From Rhodothermales bacterium (GTDB taxonomy: Bacteria; Bacteroidota; Rhodothermia; Rhodothermales; UBA10348): a DNA stretch of 64,000 bases. The stretch lies in NCBI GenBank assembly GCA_017643395.1, contig JAEPNP010000004.1, positions 105,745 through 169,744 on the forward strand, written 5' to 3'. A model generated the notes under the pieces. The model had not been told where the DNA came from. It was given only the letters and a program-made list of their open reading frames with translations, and did not search any database. Numbering within the stretch: position 1 is the stretch's first letter; every line of letters starts with the position of its first letter. Shown here in pieces: positions 9,515-17,781 of the stretch. Position numbers and translations under genes: made by a program.

Positions 9515-10360
9515 TCAGCCCGCCTCCACGAGATCGTCGAGCTGGGGCTTGCGGCCACCCTGCGTCACAACTCCGCTTTCGACAAACGGGTCGTGCTCGA
9601 AGAACAGGCGCCACCCGCCTTCCGCCGCACGAGCCAGAAACTGCTCCTTTTCGCTGATCGTGACCATGGGTCGGATGTCGTAGGCCATGCCCCATACCGG
9701 CGGGAGATGCGCGGAAGTCGGGATGAGGTCCGCTACGTAGACCAGGTGTTCATCCCCTGCTCCATCGATGTGCACAATCTGCTGCGCCTCGGTATGTCCG
9801 TTCACGGCCTCGACGGAGATGCCGGGAAACAGATCGACATTGCCGTCGAGCAGGTTGAGCTGCCCTTCTGCTTCCAGCGGTAGCAGGTTTTCCGGAAGGA
9901 ACGACGCCTGCTCCCGGGAATTGCCGGCCTGGGCCCACTCCCAGTGTGCACGCTGCACATGATGCACGGCGCGGTCGAAAATCACGCGGGACGCCCCGTC
10001 CCTGAACGTTGTCGCCCCGCCGCAGTGGTCAAAGTGCAGGTGGGTCAGCACTACATCGGTGACGTCCGAAGGCGCAACGCCCATCGCCCGTAATCCGTCA
10101 ACGAGCGACGGGCCCTGCTCCATCGCGTAGATGCCGCGGTGCTTGGCGTCAAACTTGTCTCCGATGCCCACATCGATGAGGATCAGCCGACCCTCCCCCT
10201 GCAGAAGCAGGCAGCGCGTGGACAGCGGAATGCGCCCGGCATCATCCGGCTGCGTTTTCCTGCTCCAGAGAGGTCGGGGAACGATGCCGAACATGGCGCC
10301 GCCGTCCAGGCCGAATCGGCCGGCCTCCACGGCACGCGCCTCATAGCTGGGTGCACTCAT
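9515..10360 (-). CDS. MBL-fold metallo-hydrolase
   Basis: The 281-residue protein has the metallo-beta-lactamase signature THLHFDHCGG, giving His107, His109, Asp111 and His112 as metal ligands, and a later GHTEAQQIVHI segment for the third ligand histidine. The N-terminal RCLLLQGEGRLILIDVGIGD and the spacing resemble the lactonase/glyoxalase-II-like group of soluble MBL hydrolases. No signal peptide is seen, so it is probably cytoplasmic. Its start overlaps the stop of the LON-domain gene (ATGA at 10357-10360), and it sits 13 nt upstream of the sensor gene, placing it in the sensor-porU operon. Substrate cannot be told from sequence; a quorum-type lactone is possible but not shown. Confidence 0.85.
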   Translation of the reverse strand: MSAPSYEARAVEAGRFGLDGGAMFGIVPRPLWSRKTQPDDAGRIPLSTRCLLLQGEGRLILIDVGIGDKFDAKHRGIYAMEQGPSLVDGLRAMGVAPSDVTDVVLTHLHFDHCGGATTFRDGASRVIFDRAVHHVQRAHWEWAQAGNSREQASFLPENLLPLEAEGQLNLLDGNVDLFPGISVEAVNGHTEAQQIVHIDGAGDEHLVYVADLIPTSAHLPPVWGMAYDIRPMVTISEKEQFLARAAEGGWRLFFEHDPFVESGVVTQGGRKPQLDDLVEAG

Positions 10361-10992
10361 GCGTCGGGGGGAAAGTCTGGAAAATGTCCGTTTGAGGAGA
10401 TCTTTCGACGCAGTGTTTCTGCCTCTTCCACGCGCGGAATGAACTCCGACATGTGCTTGATGAGGAAGGCAATGCGAGCCTCCTCATCCCCGAGTTCGAG
10501 CATCACCTGTTTCTGATCCAGCGACAGGCCCGCATTCAGAGCAATGAAGAACGAGAGCTCTGCGCGGTTCTGATATACGCTCGGGGAGGGCGTGCGGCCA
10601 GCCAGCTCGAGCAATTTGATGTGCTGGGTGATGACGCGCTCCCGGCCCGGCAGGTCCTCTGGTGGTGTGCGCTCAACGACCGGCTCGGCATCTGCCTGGA
10701 GATAGGACCGCTGCCGATTGATGTCCAGGACACGAAATCTGCCCTCGCCCGCGACCACAATATCCATGCGACCGTCTTCGTAGCGTCGAACAACCTCCCT
10801 GATGCGCGCCGTGCAACCGATTCGGGACATCTTGCCCTCCTGGAAGAGCACAATGCCGAAAGCGCTCTCGGCCTTCAGACAATCGCGCACCAGGTCCCGA
10901 TACCGCTGCTCAAATATGTGCAGCGGAAGCAGCTCGTTCGGATAGAGCACCAGACCGAGCGGAAAGAGTGGAATCAGCTGGGAGGAGGTCAT
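10357..10992 (-). CDS. LON N-terminal (substrate-binding) domain protein
   Basis: The 211-residue product begins MTSSQLIPLFPLGLVLYP and continues LPLHIFEQRYRDLV ... IGCTARI ... MDIVVAGEGRFRV, the pattern of the isolated Lon substrate-binding (LON/PUA-like) domain. Neither the AAA+ nor the Ser-Lys protease domain of Lon is present. An in-frame ATG at 11079 would add 29 residues with no family similarity, so 10992 is preferred. Such stand-alone proteins are widespread but poorly characterised. This is the first gene of the minus-strand operon that leads to porU and porV. Confidence 0.85.
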   Translation of the reverse strand: MTSSQLIPLFPLGLVLYPNELLPLHIFEQRYRDLVRDCLKAESAFGIVLFQEGKMSRIGCTARIREVVRRYEDGRMDIVVAGEGRFRVLDINRQRSYLQADAEPVVERTPPEDLPGRERVITQHIKLLELAGRTPSPSVYQNRAELSFFIALNAGLSLDQKQVMLELGDEEARIAFLIKHMSEFIPRVEEAETLRRKISSNGHFPDFPPDA

Positions 10993-11092
10993 CGTCGGAA
11001 GAACGAATCGCAGACGCAGTTGGGTCCCCCGGGGCAGGAGCAGGTGGCTATCTTCCGGGATCCGGGTCTGCCCTCTCATAGCGCTCCTGCTC

Positions 11093-12346
11093 TTGCTGCT
11101 GCGGCCACCTGCCGGACAGGCTCAGTCCCATCTGTTCGGCAGTCTCGACGATCCGCTTGAGGTGCCGGCGGCAGCGTGGTGGGCACGCACATCACATGCC
11201 GAGGCGTTGTCCGGGCTTTCGCTGGTAGGTGCCCAGTGGCGTAGCGCCGCACGGCTGCGCGCCCGACTCGTTTCGCGCAGAGCTGCGGCTGAGATTGATG
11301 GTTCTTTTCGCGCCGGCATATACGGACGCTATGCGCCCGAAACGGACGAGCCATACGATGCCCTGCGCGCTTTGTCGTATGCGCGGGTGCAGACGGAAGG
11401 CGCCTATCTGAGGGCCGGCACGCCGACTCGAACCCGGATGGGATCGGGCCTGCTTGTCGACTTCTATCATGGAGGCGCCGCGTGGGACGAGCGGTCTGTG
11501 GGTCTGGAAGCCGCGCTCAGCGGGCGCCTGCTGGGGATTCGGGCGATGGCCTCTGATGCGCGCCTGGACGCGCTCGTATCCGGCCGCGCCGAGCTGTATC
11601 TGGGGCGGGTCACCCTGGGAGCGGGACTGACGGCGGATCGCCGGCTTTCGCTGGACGCGGAGAACGCGCCGACGGCGCGAGAGGCAGACCTGCGAGTGAT
11701 CGCCGCGCGCTCCGGCGGGTTCACCCTGGAGCCGTTCGTCTCCGCTGCGGAGTTTCTGCGCTACGGGCGCGGGATGATGGTGGGTGCCGATCTGGGCACC
11801 CGGAATTTCATCGATCTGGCCCGATTCCACGTCCGCCTTGCGCTTCAGTACGCCGAGGACCGGTTTATCCCGGGTTACTTCGGCAGCTTCTATGAGGTGC
11901 ACAACCCTCTGGCAGTGATCGCGTCGGGAGAAGGTATCGGCGAAACGGAAGGCGTGGCCCTGGCTGATGCCGCGGCTGCCACCTACCTGCTGTCGGAGCT
12001 CCGACTGATGTTCTTCGAGCGGTTCGAGCTGTGGTACGCCTTCAGGCGGCACTACGGCGCAGCGCAGCGGTCCACATTTCATCTCCGGGTGTTTCTGCGC
12101 AGTGAGCGCCTGCTCTTTGCGTACGGCGAGGACCGCGGTGGGCTGCGCAGCGTCTTTTCCCTGCTTGATGACGTCGGCCTCCAGTCCGTGATGTCCTTCC
12201 GCGTGGACTACCGTCTCACGGGCCCGCTCTGGATGCGCGTGGATGCACGGTACGGGTACACGCCGCTGTTCGAGTCCGAGGGCGTAACGCGCTACTCGGT
12301 GCAGCGGCGATTCGAGCCTTACGTGGGCCTGCGAGCCACGTTTTAG
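11093..12346 (+). CDS. Predicted outer-membrane beta-barrel protein, unknown function
   Basis: The frame gives 417 residues from a TTG at 11093. Six further hydrophobic codons lie in frame just upstream (IALLLL...) with no ATG or GTG, so the annotated start probably cuts the signal peptide, and translation may begin at an unusual codon. The mature part starts near AGQAQSHLFGSLDDP. It is rich in alternating aromatic and small residues (GAGLTADRRLSLDAEN, LALQYAEDRFIPGYFGSFY, FRVDYRLTGPLWMRVDARYG) and ends in GLRATF. A terminal phenylalanine is typical of outer-membrane barrels. I do not recognise the family. It is divergent from the LON-domain gene and converges on nadA with a 6-nt gap. Confidence 0.65.
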   Translation: MLLRPPAGQAQSHLFGSLDDPLEVPAAAWWARTSHAEALSGLSLVGAQWRSAARLRARLVSRRAAAEIDGSFRAGIYGRYAPETDEPYDALRALSYARVQTEGAYLRAGTPTRTRMGSGLLVDFYHGGAAWDERSVGLEAALSGRLLGIRAMASDARLDALVSGRAELYLGRVTLGAGLTADRRLSLDAENAPTAREADLRVIAARSGGFTLEPFVSAAEFLRYGRGMMVGADLGTRNFIDLARFHVRLALQYAEDRFIPGYFGSFYEVHNPLAVIASGEGIGETEGVALADAAAATYLLSELRLMFFERFELWYAFRRHYGAAQRSTFHLRVFLRSERLLFAYGEDRGGLRSVFSLLDDVGLQSVMSFRVDYRLTGPLWMRVDARYGYTPLFESEGVTRYSVQRRFEPYVGLRATF

Positions 12347-12352
12347 GCGATC

Positions 12353-13342
12353 CTAGCGAATGGCCGCGCTCATCTCCAGCATGCGCTCGATAGGAGCCAA
12401 TGCACGGAGGCGCAACTCTTCATCCATGGTGATCTCCGGAGCCTCGTGCTCCAGGCAGAGGTAGAGCTTCTCGATCGTGTTGAGCCGCATGTGCGGGCAC
12501 TGATTGCAGGAGCAGCCACTCTCCGGCGGTGCCGCGATAAAGGTCTTGGAAGGATTGTCCTTCCGCATCTGGTGCAGAATGCCTTCTTCGGTCGCCACGA
12601 TAAAGGCCTCGTGGGCATCCTCGGTGGCAAATCGCCTGATCTGGGAGGTCGAACCCACAAAGTCGGCGTGGCGCAGCACTTCGGGCTCACATTCCGGATG
12701 GGCCAGCACGGGAGCATCGGGGTAGCGCACCTTCAGGCGCACCAGCTTCTGCTCGGAGAACGTCTGGTGCACAATGCACACGCCGTCCCAGAGCACCATG
12801 TCCCGACCGGTCTGTTTGATCAGGAAGCGCCCCAGATTGCGGTCGGGCGCGAAAATGATGCCCTGATCCTCCGGAATCTGGCGAATGATGTGCTCCGCGT
12901 TCGAGGACGTGCAGATGATGTCGCTGAGGGCCTTGGTCGCAGCCGTGCAGTTGATGTATGAGACCACAATGTGGTCGGGGTGCTGCGCCTTGAACGCCGC
13001 GAATTCGTCGGCAGGACAGGCATCGGCAAGCGAACATCCAGCATTCAGGTCCGGCAGCAGCACCTTCTTCTCCGGGCTCAGAATCTTGGCCGTCTCGGCC
13101 ATGAAGTGAACCCCCGCAAAGACAATGATGTCCGCGTCCGTGCCGGCCGCCTGTCGGGACAAACCCAGCGAATCCCCGATATAGTCGGCGATGTCCTGGA
13201 TGGCCGGCTCCTGGTAGTAGTGGGCCAGCAGGATGGCGTTCTTTTGGCGCTTCAGACGCTCGATCTCCTCGAACAGATCGAGGGACCGGTCTACCGGACG
13301 GTTGACGTAACCGATGGCGGGGTCCAGAACGGGTAGCTCCAT
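12353..13342 (-). CDS. nadA: Quinolinate synthase NadA
   Basis: The 329-residue enzyme condenses iminoaspartate with dihydroxyacetone phosphate to quinolinate in de novo NAD synthesis. It shows the NadA hallmarks: [17 protein letters not shown] near residue 40, [17 protein letters not shown] with Cys103, WDGVC with Cys189, and [11 protein letters not shown] with Cys277, Cys279 and Cys282. Three of these cysteines (103, 189 and one of the last group) bind the 4Fe-4S cluster. HPECEP near residue 215 is also conserved. No nadB or nadC is next to it. The start codon is immediately preceded by a run of nine C on the coding strand, leaving no Shine-Dalgarno site. Confidence 0.96.
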   Translation of the reverse strand: MELPVLDPAIGYVNRPVDRSLDLFEEIERLKRQKNAILLAHYYQEPAIQDIADYIGDSLGLSRQAAGTDADIIVFAGVHFMAETAKILSPEKKVLLPDLNAGCSLADACPADEFAAFKAQHPDHIVVSYINCTAATKALSDIICTSSNAEHIIRQIPEDQGIIFAPDRNLGRFLIKQTGRDMVLWDGVCIVHQTFSEQKLVRLKVRYPDAPVLAHPECEPEVLRHADFVGSTSQIRRFATEDAHEAFIVATEEGILHQMRKDNPSKTFIAAPPESGCSCNQCPHMRLNTIEKLYLCLEHEAPEITMDEELRLRALAPIERMLEMSAAIR

Positions 13343-13425
13343 GGGGGGGGGCTGAATGGTGCGTTGGCGATACTGCCGGCCGGGTGTGGCGTTCCGCGGA
13401 GTTCACGTGCAGGCTGCCCCCCCCC
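13343..13425. repeat. Two 9-nt homopolymer tracts in the nadA leader
   Basis: Nine G occupy 13343-13351, directly abutting the nadA ATG, and nine C occupy 13417-13425; the latter is followed by GGGG. Both lie in the 96-nt stretch between the ABC permease stop and nadA. Such tracts can slip during replication and alter spacing in front of a gene. No other element is evident in the stretch. Confidence 0.8.
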
Positions 13426-13438
13426 GGGGATCCCCGCC

Positions 13439-16066
13439 CTACTCGCTCCGCAGCGTGCGCACCGGATCCAGCCGCGCCGCCAGCAAGGCTTGCCCGGCCA
13501 CGGTAGCCAATGCGACGATCAGCGCACCCGCGCCCGCGGCCACAAAGAACCAGGGTGACAGCGAAATCCGATATGCGAATGTGTCGAGCCACCGAGCCAT
13601 GGGCAGCCAGGCGAGCGGGACGGCCAGTACCAGCCCGACGGCCAGCTGCAGGCTGTACTCTCTGGAGAGCAGTCCCACGATGCCGACCGAGCTGGCACCC
13701 AGCACTTTTCGGATTCCGATTTCGCGGGTGCGGCGGGCTGCCGAATGGGCGGCCAGCCCAAACAGGCCCAGGCATGCCACGAGTATCGCCAGCACAGCAA
13801 ACACTCCAATGATGGCCCTCAGCGTGTCTTCCCTGCGATAGAGCGCCTCAATCTCTCCCTGCACAAACGAATACGAGAGATACTCTCCCGGCAACAGTTC
13901 GGTCATGGCCTGGCGCGCCGATGCGAGCAGATGCTGTCGGTCGTCGCCCGCAAATCGCAGCAACACGTTGCCCCCCTGACCCGGCCGGAGCGGAATAACA
14001 AGCGGCTCCACCTCGGCGTGCAGGGACGCAAAATTGAAGTTTCTCACCACGCCCACCACGGGGGCCTGGTAGTTACCCCAGATCAGCTCCTGCCCGACGA
14101 TTTGGTTGCCCCCCAGCAGAGCTGCGGCGGATTCGTTCAACACCCAGGCGGCCGTATCCCTCGGGGCCGAGTCGCGAAAGCTCCTGCCCGCGACGAACTG
14201 CAAACCCAACGCCTCCGGGTACGCATGGTCGGCCCGCCAGGCCACTCGCATCAGGTGCGACTCATCGGAGCCACGGAGCCGCATGGGCTCGATGCTGTAC
14301 CTGCTTCCCGGCGTATCAGAAGCCTGCGATACAGCCAGGATACCCGGAATCTGCTCCAGGCGGTCCCGAAATACTTCGGGGCCCTCCGTCATCGCTCTGG
14401 CCCCCGGCGTGGACAGGCCGATTCGCAGCACGTGCTCCTGATCAAAGCCAAGTTCAGCCGTTCGCAGATACGAAAGTTGACTCCAGACGACCGCTGAGCT
14501 GACAAGCAGGGTGACGCAGAGCGCGAACTGAACCGTTACCAGGGTTTTGCGCAGCGCCGTGCCGCCGACCGGTGTTGCGCCCTTACCCGCGGCCCTGGCC
14601 GGACGAAACCGGGCGAGCACCAGCGCTGGATAGGCGCCCGCCAACAACCCTACCAGCAGCGAGACACCCGCCAGGGTCAGAATGACCGGGGCTGCGAGCA
14701 GCGACTCAATGGGTACGGAGATGCCGGAGACCTGCTGAAACAGCGGCAGGACCGCCAGCGACAGTAGCACGGAGACCAGGAACGCGGCCAGCGCGAACAA
14801 GGCGCTTTCGATCAGAAACTGCCGCACCAGTTGCACCCTTCCGGCTCCGAAAGTTTTTCGTACGCCGATCTCCATGCGACGCAGGGCGGCCTTTGCCGTG
14901 GCAAGGTTTACAAAATTGAAGGCAGCGATCAAAAGCACCAGAACCGCCACCAGACTGAAGGTGCGCACGTAGCGCATGTCGCTCCCTGCCAGGTACTCCT
15001 TCTCAAGCCCCCGGGCCAGGTGGATATCCGGCACCGGCTGCAGGACCAGGCTGGCCGACTCGGAGGGTCGGCCCTCTCCCACGCCTTCGAAAAACCGATC
15101 GATGAAGGCCGGCAGGGCGGCTTCAAGCACGGGCAGATCCCCCGCCTCCTGCAGCCGGACATAGGTCAGAAACGCGGACCAGGTGCGCGCAGAGGCCAGC
15201 CACTCCTCGTTCCCCCGGTAGAACGTGGACATGGCCATCACCAACTCGACCGGCATGTGCGTGGTGGGCCGGGAATCCTCGATGACGGCGGAGATGCGAG
15301 CCGGCGGAAACCCTGCGAGGGGTAGATCCTCCCCAACCACATCCGTTCGGCCGAAGGCGGCCATCGCCACGCTCCGACTGATGACGGCTTCGCCGAACTC
15401 ATCCAGGGCAGTGCTCGGGTCTCCGGCAACGAACTGGTGGGAGAACATCTCGAAGTAGTCCGCATCCGCGAAGCCCGCCAGGCGCACCTCAACCTGGCTG
15501 CCCGGCGGGCCGACAACGGCTGGCGATTCCGTCGGAAAGAACCGGACCATGGTTTCAATCTGGGGAAACTCGGCCTGCAGGGCCTCCCCCACAGGCGGGC
15601 CGATGGGTGCCCAGTGCCGGTCATTGCTTTCAAAACGAGCGGTGACGCGGTACATGGCGTCGGCACGCTCGTGATGTCGGTCATAAGCCAGTTCGTGGCG
15701 CACGTAAAGGCCGATGAACTGGGCGCAGACCAACCCGACGGCCAGGCCGCCCGCGTTCAGGAAGGCAAATCCGGCGCGCTTGCGCATTAGCCTGCCTGCA
15801 AACACAAACTCATAGCGCATCAGGGCTGCCTGGGCCGACACCCGCTGGCTCAGGGAACGGCGGCTGCGCCGCCAGAAGCGGGGCCTCATGCAGATGGAGA
15901 GCACGTCCCGTACATAGGCGCGCGTCGCCGCGGAACGCCCGGTCCGGTCAAGGCGAATGGCAAACAACTCTTCCAGTTCGTCCGCCATTTCGGCGGCGCG
16001 GTCACCGGCAACAATGGCCTCGAGCAGCCACCGGGCCCAGCCGGGAGGTCTCTCAGAGCGTTTCAT
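13439..16066 (-). CDS. MacB/FtsX-type ABC transporter permease with prefix domain
   Basis: The 875-residue membrane protein begins with a soluble segment of about 75 residues (WARWLLEAIVAGDRAAEMADELEELF) matching the permease prefix domain found beside PadR regulators. Then come a helix (FAFLNAGGLAVGLVCAQFIGLYV), a MacB-like periplasmic domain, three helices (VAVLVLLIAAFNFVNLATA and following), a second periplasmic domain, and a last FtsX block (VFAVLAILVACLGLFGLAAHSAARRTREIGIRKVLGAS). The duplicated architecture is that of the large permeases annotated ADOP. The ATPase partner is not in the window. Start overlaps the padR stop as ATGA, so regulator and permease are co-translated. The substrate is unknown; export of an antimicrobial or lipid is a common guess. 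Confidence 0.9.
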   Translation of the reverse strand: MKRSERPPGWARWLLEAIVAGDRAAEMADELEELFAIRLDRTGRSAATRAYVRDVLSICMRPRFWRRSRRSLSQRVSAQAALMRYEFVFAGRLMRKRAGFAFLNAGGLAVGLVCAQFIGLYVRHELAYDRHHERADAMYRVTARFESNDRHWAPIGPPVGEALQAEFPQIETMVRFFPTESPAVVGPPGSQVEVRLAGFADADYFEMFSHQFVAGDPSTALDEFGEAVISRSVAMAAFGRTDVVGEDLPLAGFPPARISAVIEDSRPTTHMPVELVMAMSTFYRGNEEWLASARTWSAFLTYVRLQEAGDLPVLEAALPAFIDRFFEGVGEGRPSESASLVLQPVPDIHLARGLEKEYLAGSDMRYVRTFSLVAVLVLLIAAFNFVNLATAKAALRRMEIGVRKTFGAGRVQLVRQFLIESALFALAAFLVSVLLSLAVLPLFQQVSGISVPIESLLAAPVILTLAGVSLLVGLLAGAYPALVLARFRPARAAGKGATPVGGTALRKTLVTVQFALCVTLLVSSAVVWSQLSYLRTAELGFDQEHVLRIGLSTPGARAMTEGPEVFRDRLEQIPGILAVSQASDTPGSRYSIEPMRLRGSDESHLMRVAWRADHAYPEALGLQFVAGRSFRDSAPRDTAAWVLNESAAALLGGNQIVGQELIWGNYQAPVVGVVRNFNFASLHAEVEPLVIPLRPGQGGNVLLRFAGDDRQHLLASARQAMTELLPGEYLSYSFVQGEIEALYRREDTLRAIIGVFAVLAILVACLGLFGLAAHSAARRTREIGIRKVLGASSVGIVGLLSREYSLQLAVGLVLAVPLAWLPMARWLDTFAYRISLSPWFFVAAGAGALIVALATVAGQALLAARLDPVRTLRSE

Positions 16067-16398
16067 AGGCTGTACCCAAGTCTGCCTGCCATCTCGGGCG
16101 TTAGCCGCGCCACGAGCCCTTCCCTGCTCGCCCGTGTTGTCGACAGCGCCGCCAGCCCCGTTCCGGTGGGCTCGTAAAACCGGCGAGCCTTGCCGCCGGG
16201 CCGGCCGAGAGACGGCCCCATGCGGCTTCTGAGCAGCCCCTTCTTCTCAAGGCGATCCAGCGTGGCATAGACCGATCCCATGGATGCCTCCCGTTTGCCG
16301 CGCTCCGTGATTTCCTGCTGGATGGGGACTGCATATGCCCCGTCACGCAGGCCGCACACCGCCAGCAGTACCAGTTCCTCAAACGCACCCAGGGTCAT
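16063..16398 (-). CDS. PadR-family transcriptional regulator
   Basis: The 111-residue protein is a typical short PadR winged helix. It has LGAFEELVLLAVCGLRDGAYAV at the N-terminus, then GSVYATLDRLEKKGLL, the recognition-helix and wing-entry pattern, and RFYEPTGTGLAAL. PadR proteins of this type sit upstream of, and usually repress, the permease gene they overlap. Here the stop and the permease ATG share ATGA. A dyad in the divergent region toward the arsC-like gene could be its operator. Confidence 0.93.
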   Translation of the reverse strand: MTLGAFEELVLLAVCGLRDGAYAVPIQQEITERGKREASMGSVYATLDRLEKKGLLRSRMGPSLGRPGGKARRFYEPTGTGLAALSTTRASREGLVARLTPEMAGRLGYSL

Positions 16399-16448
16399 GG
16401 CAGACTATATTTTCGTGTTTGTAAGGAATACAGAGACAAGACGTGCTG

Positions 16449-16464
16449 GTAACACAAAGGTTAC
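16449..16464. promoter_or_regulatory. Putative operator dyad between padR and the ArsC-type gene
   Basis: A perfect 5-bp inverted repeat, GTAAC-N6-GTTAC, lies in the roughly 110-bp divergent region, next to an AT-rich stretch (16404-16434) suited to promoters. A PadR dimer binding here could control both directions. The known PadR consensus (ATGT-N8-ACAT) is not matched, so the assignment is tentative. Confidence 0.3.
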
Positions 16465-16508
16465 ACCGGCACGCTAGCTTGAGTCATCCAACTGTCCCCC
16501 GTCCCGTT

Positions 16509-16937
16509 TTGAGCAAACCATCTGTCCTGTTTGTCTGCACACACAATTCTGCCAGGTCCCAAATGGCAGAAGGCCTCCTGCGCGCACGACACGGCGAGCG
16601 TTATGAGGCCTTGAGCGCCGGCACCGAGGCCACGCGGGTCAAGCCCGAAGCCGCCCAGGCCCTCGAGGAATTGGGGATCGATGCGTCCGGCCATTACTCC
16701 AAGACCGTCGATGACCTCGGCGATGCCGTGCCGGACTATGTCGTGACGGTGTGCGACGCGGCCAAAGAGGCGTGCCCCTACGTACCGGCGCGCAGTGGCC
16801 GCGTGCACCGGGCGTTCGCTGACCCGTCTGATGTCACAGAAAGCCGGGAGGAACGCATGCAGGCCTTCAGGGACTCGTGCGCCGAAATCCAGGACTGGAT
16901 CGACGCAACGTTCGGCTCAGTCCCTCCCCGTTTTTGA
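16509..16937 (+). CDS. ArsC-type low-molecular-weight phosphatase/arsenate reductase
   Basis: From a TTG at 16509 the product has 142 residues. It has the LMW-PTP fold with a P-loop VCTHNSARSQMAEG (Cys-x5-Arg-Ser), a later VVTVCDAAKEACPYVP pair of redox cysteines as in thioredoxin-coupled arsenate reductases, and the conserved FADPSDV acid segment. These cysteines favour arsenate reductase over a plain tyrosine phosphatase. A GTG at 16443 would add 22 residues without similarity. No arsR, acr3 or arsB lies nearby, which is unusual for an arsenic gene. The last 21 nt overlap the convergent DUF1295 gene. Confidence 0.83.
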   Translation: MSKPSVLFVCTHNSARSQMAEGLLRARHGERYEALSAGTEATRVKPEAAQALEELGIDASGHYSKTVDDLGDAVPDYVVTVCDAAKEACPYVPARSGRVHRAFADPSDVTESREERMQAFRDSCAEIQDWIDATFGSVPPRF

Positions 16938-17714
16938 TCGCGGTGGCATGGGAATGAAGGCACTCGTGCGAGCCATGTAGTCGGCGTATCCCGGCTTGCT
17001 TGATTCCAGGTGCCGGTCCAGCATGGCGACGCCGGATACGCGGATCACCAGCCAGATCATCAGGGCCGGGGCGAACAGCAGCATCCATCCCCCGGGCAGA
17101 TTGATGCTCCAGAAAGCCACGCCGAGCCAGATCACGCATTCACCGAAGTAGTTGGGGTGGCGACTGTATCGCCACAGGCCCGTGTCCAGCACTCCGCTGC
17201 GTTCAGGGTCGCTCTTGAACGACGCCAGCTGCCGGTCAGCCACGGCCTCGATGCCCAGGCCGGTCACGAAAATCAGCGCACCGACCAGGTCGAGTCCCGT
17301 CAGGACCGTCGGCATCTGCCACGTGACCGCGGCCTGCAGAGGCAGCGATACGGTCCACAGGATGCCCCCCTGGAGCAGGAATACCTTGAAATAGCTCCAC
17401 CACCACCACTTCGCTCCAGACTCCCGCCGCCACTTGTTGTAGCGCGCGTCTTCCGGTTCGCCCAGATTGCGCCGGCCGATGTGCGCCGCAAGTCGCATCG
17501 CCCATACACCAAGTGGAACCAGCACCAGCCAGATCCGGGCCTCCACGCCGGGCTGCAGCCAGGCCGCCAGGCCGACCGCCAGCACAAAACCCGGCCCCCA
17601 GAAGATGTCCATGATGCCCGAGTCCTTCAGGCGCAGACTGAGCAGCCAGACCAGCGTCACGTAAAGCCAGGCTGCGGCAAGGCTCCAGAGGGCGGGTTCC
17701 AGGTAGAGAGGCAT
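16917..17714 (-). CDS. DUF1295 membrane protein (steroid 5-alpha-reductase-like)
   Basis: The 265-residue integral membrane protein has about seven hydrophobic segments. Family motifs include DIFWGPGFV near residue 38, a tryptophan-rich KWWWWSYFKVFLLQG, and the C-terminal cofactor region DTGLWRYSRHPNYFGECVIWLG with GYADYMARTSAFIP. This RYSRHPNYF...E pattern is the signature shared by DUF1295 proteins, steroid 5-alpha reductases and isoprenylcysteine methyltransferases, which bind NADPH or SAM near the membrane. The substrate is unknown. It overlaps the 3' end of the ArsC-type gene antiparallel and is divergent from the DUF2254 gene. Confidence 0.9.
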   Translation of the reverse strand: MPLYLEPALWSLAAAWLYVTLVWLLSLRLKDSGIMDIFWGPGFVLAVGLAAWLQPGVEARIWLVLVPLGVWAMRLAAHIGRRNLGEPEDARYNKWRRESGAKWWWWSYFKVFLLQGGILWTVSLPLQAAVTWQMPTVLTGLDLVGALIFVTGLGIEAVADRQLASFKSDPERSGVLDTGLWRYSRHPNYFGECVIWLGVAFWSINLPGGWMLLFAPALMIWLVIRVSGVAMLDRHLESSKPGYADYMARTSAFIPMPPRSKTGRD

Positions 17715-17781
17715 CCCGCAAGATCGTCGCCACTACCCATCGCGGCCACCCGTATTCTCACGGGTACCTGTTTGCGCGCCT

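Noticed and set aside
16443..16964. Arsenic resistance operon
   Set aside because: Only an ArsC-type reductase is present; no arsR, acr3 or arsB flanks it.
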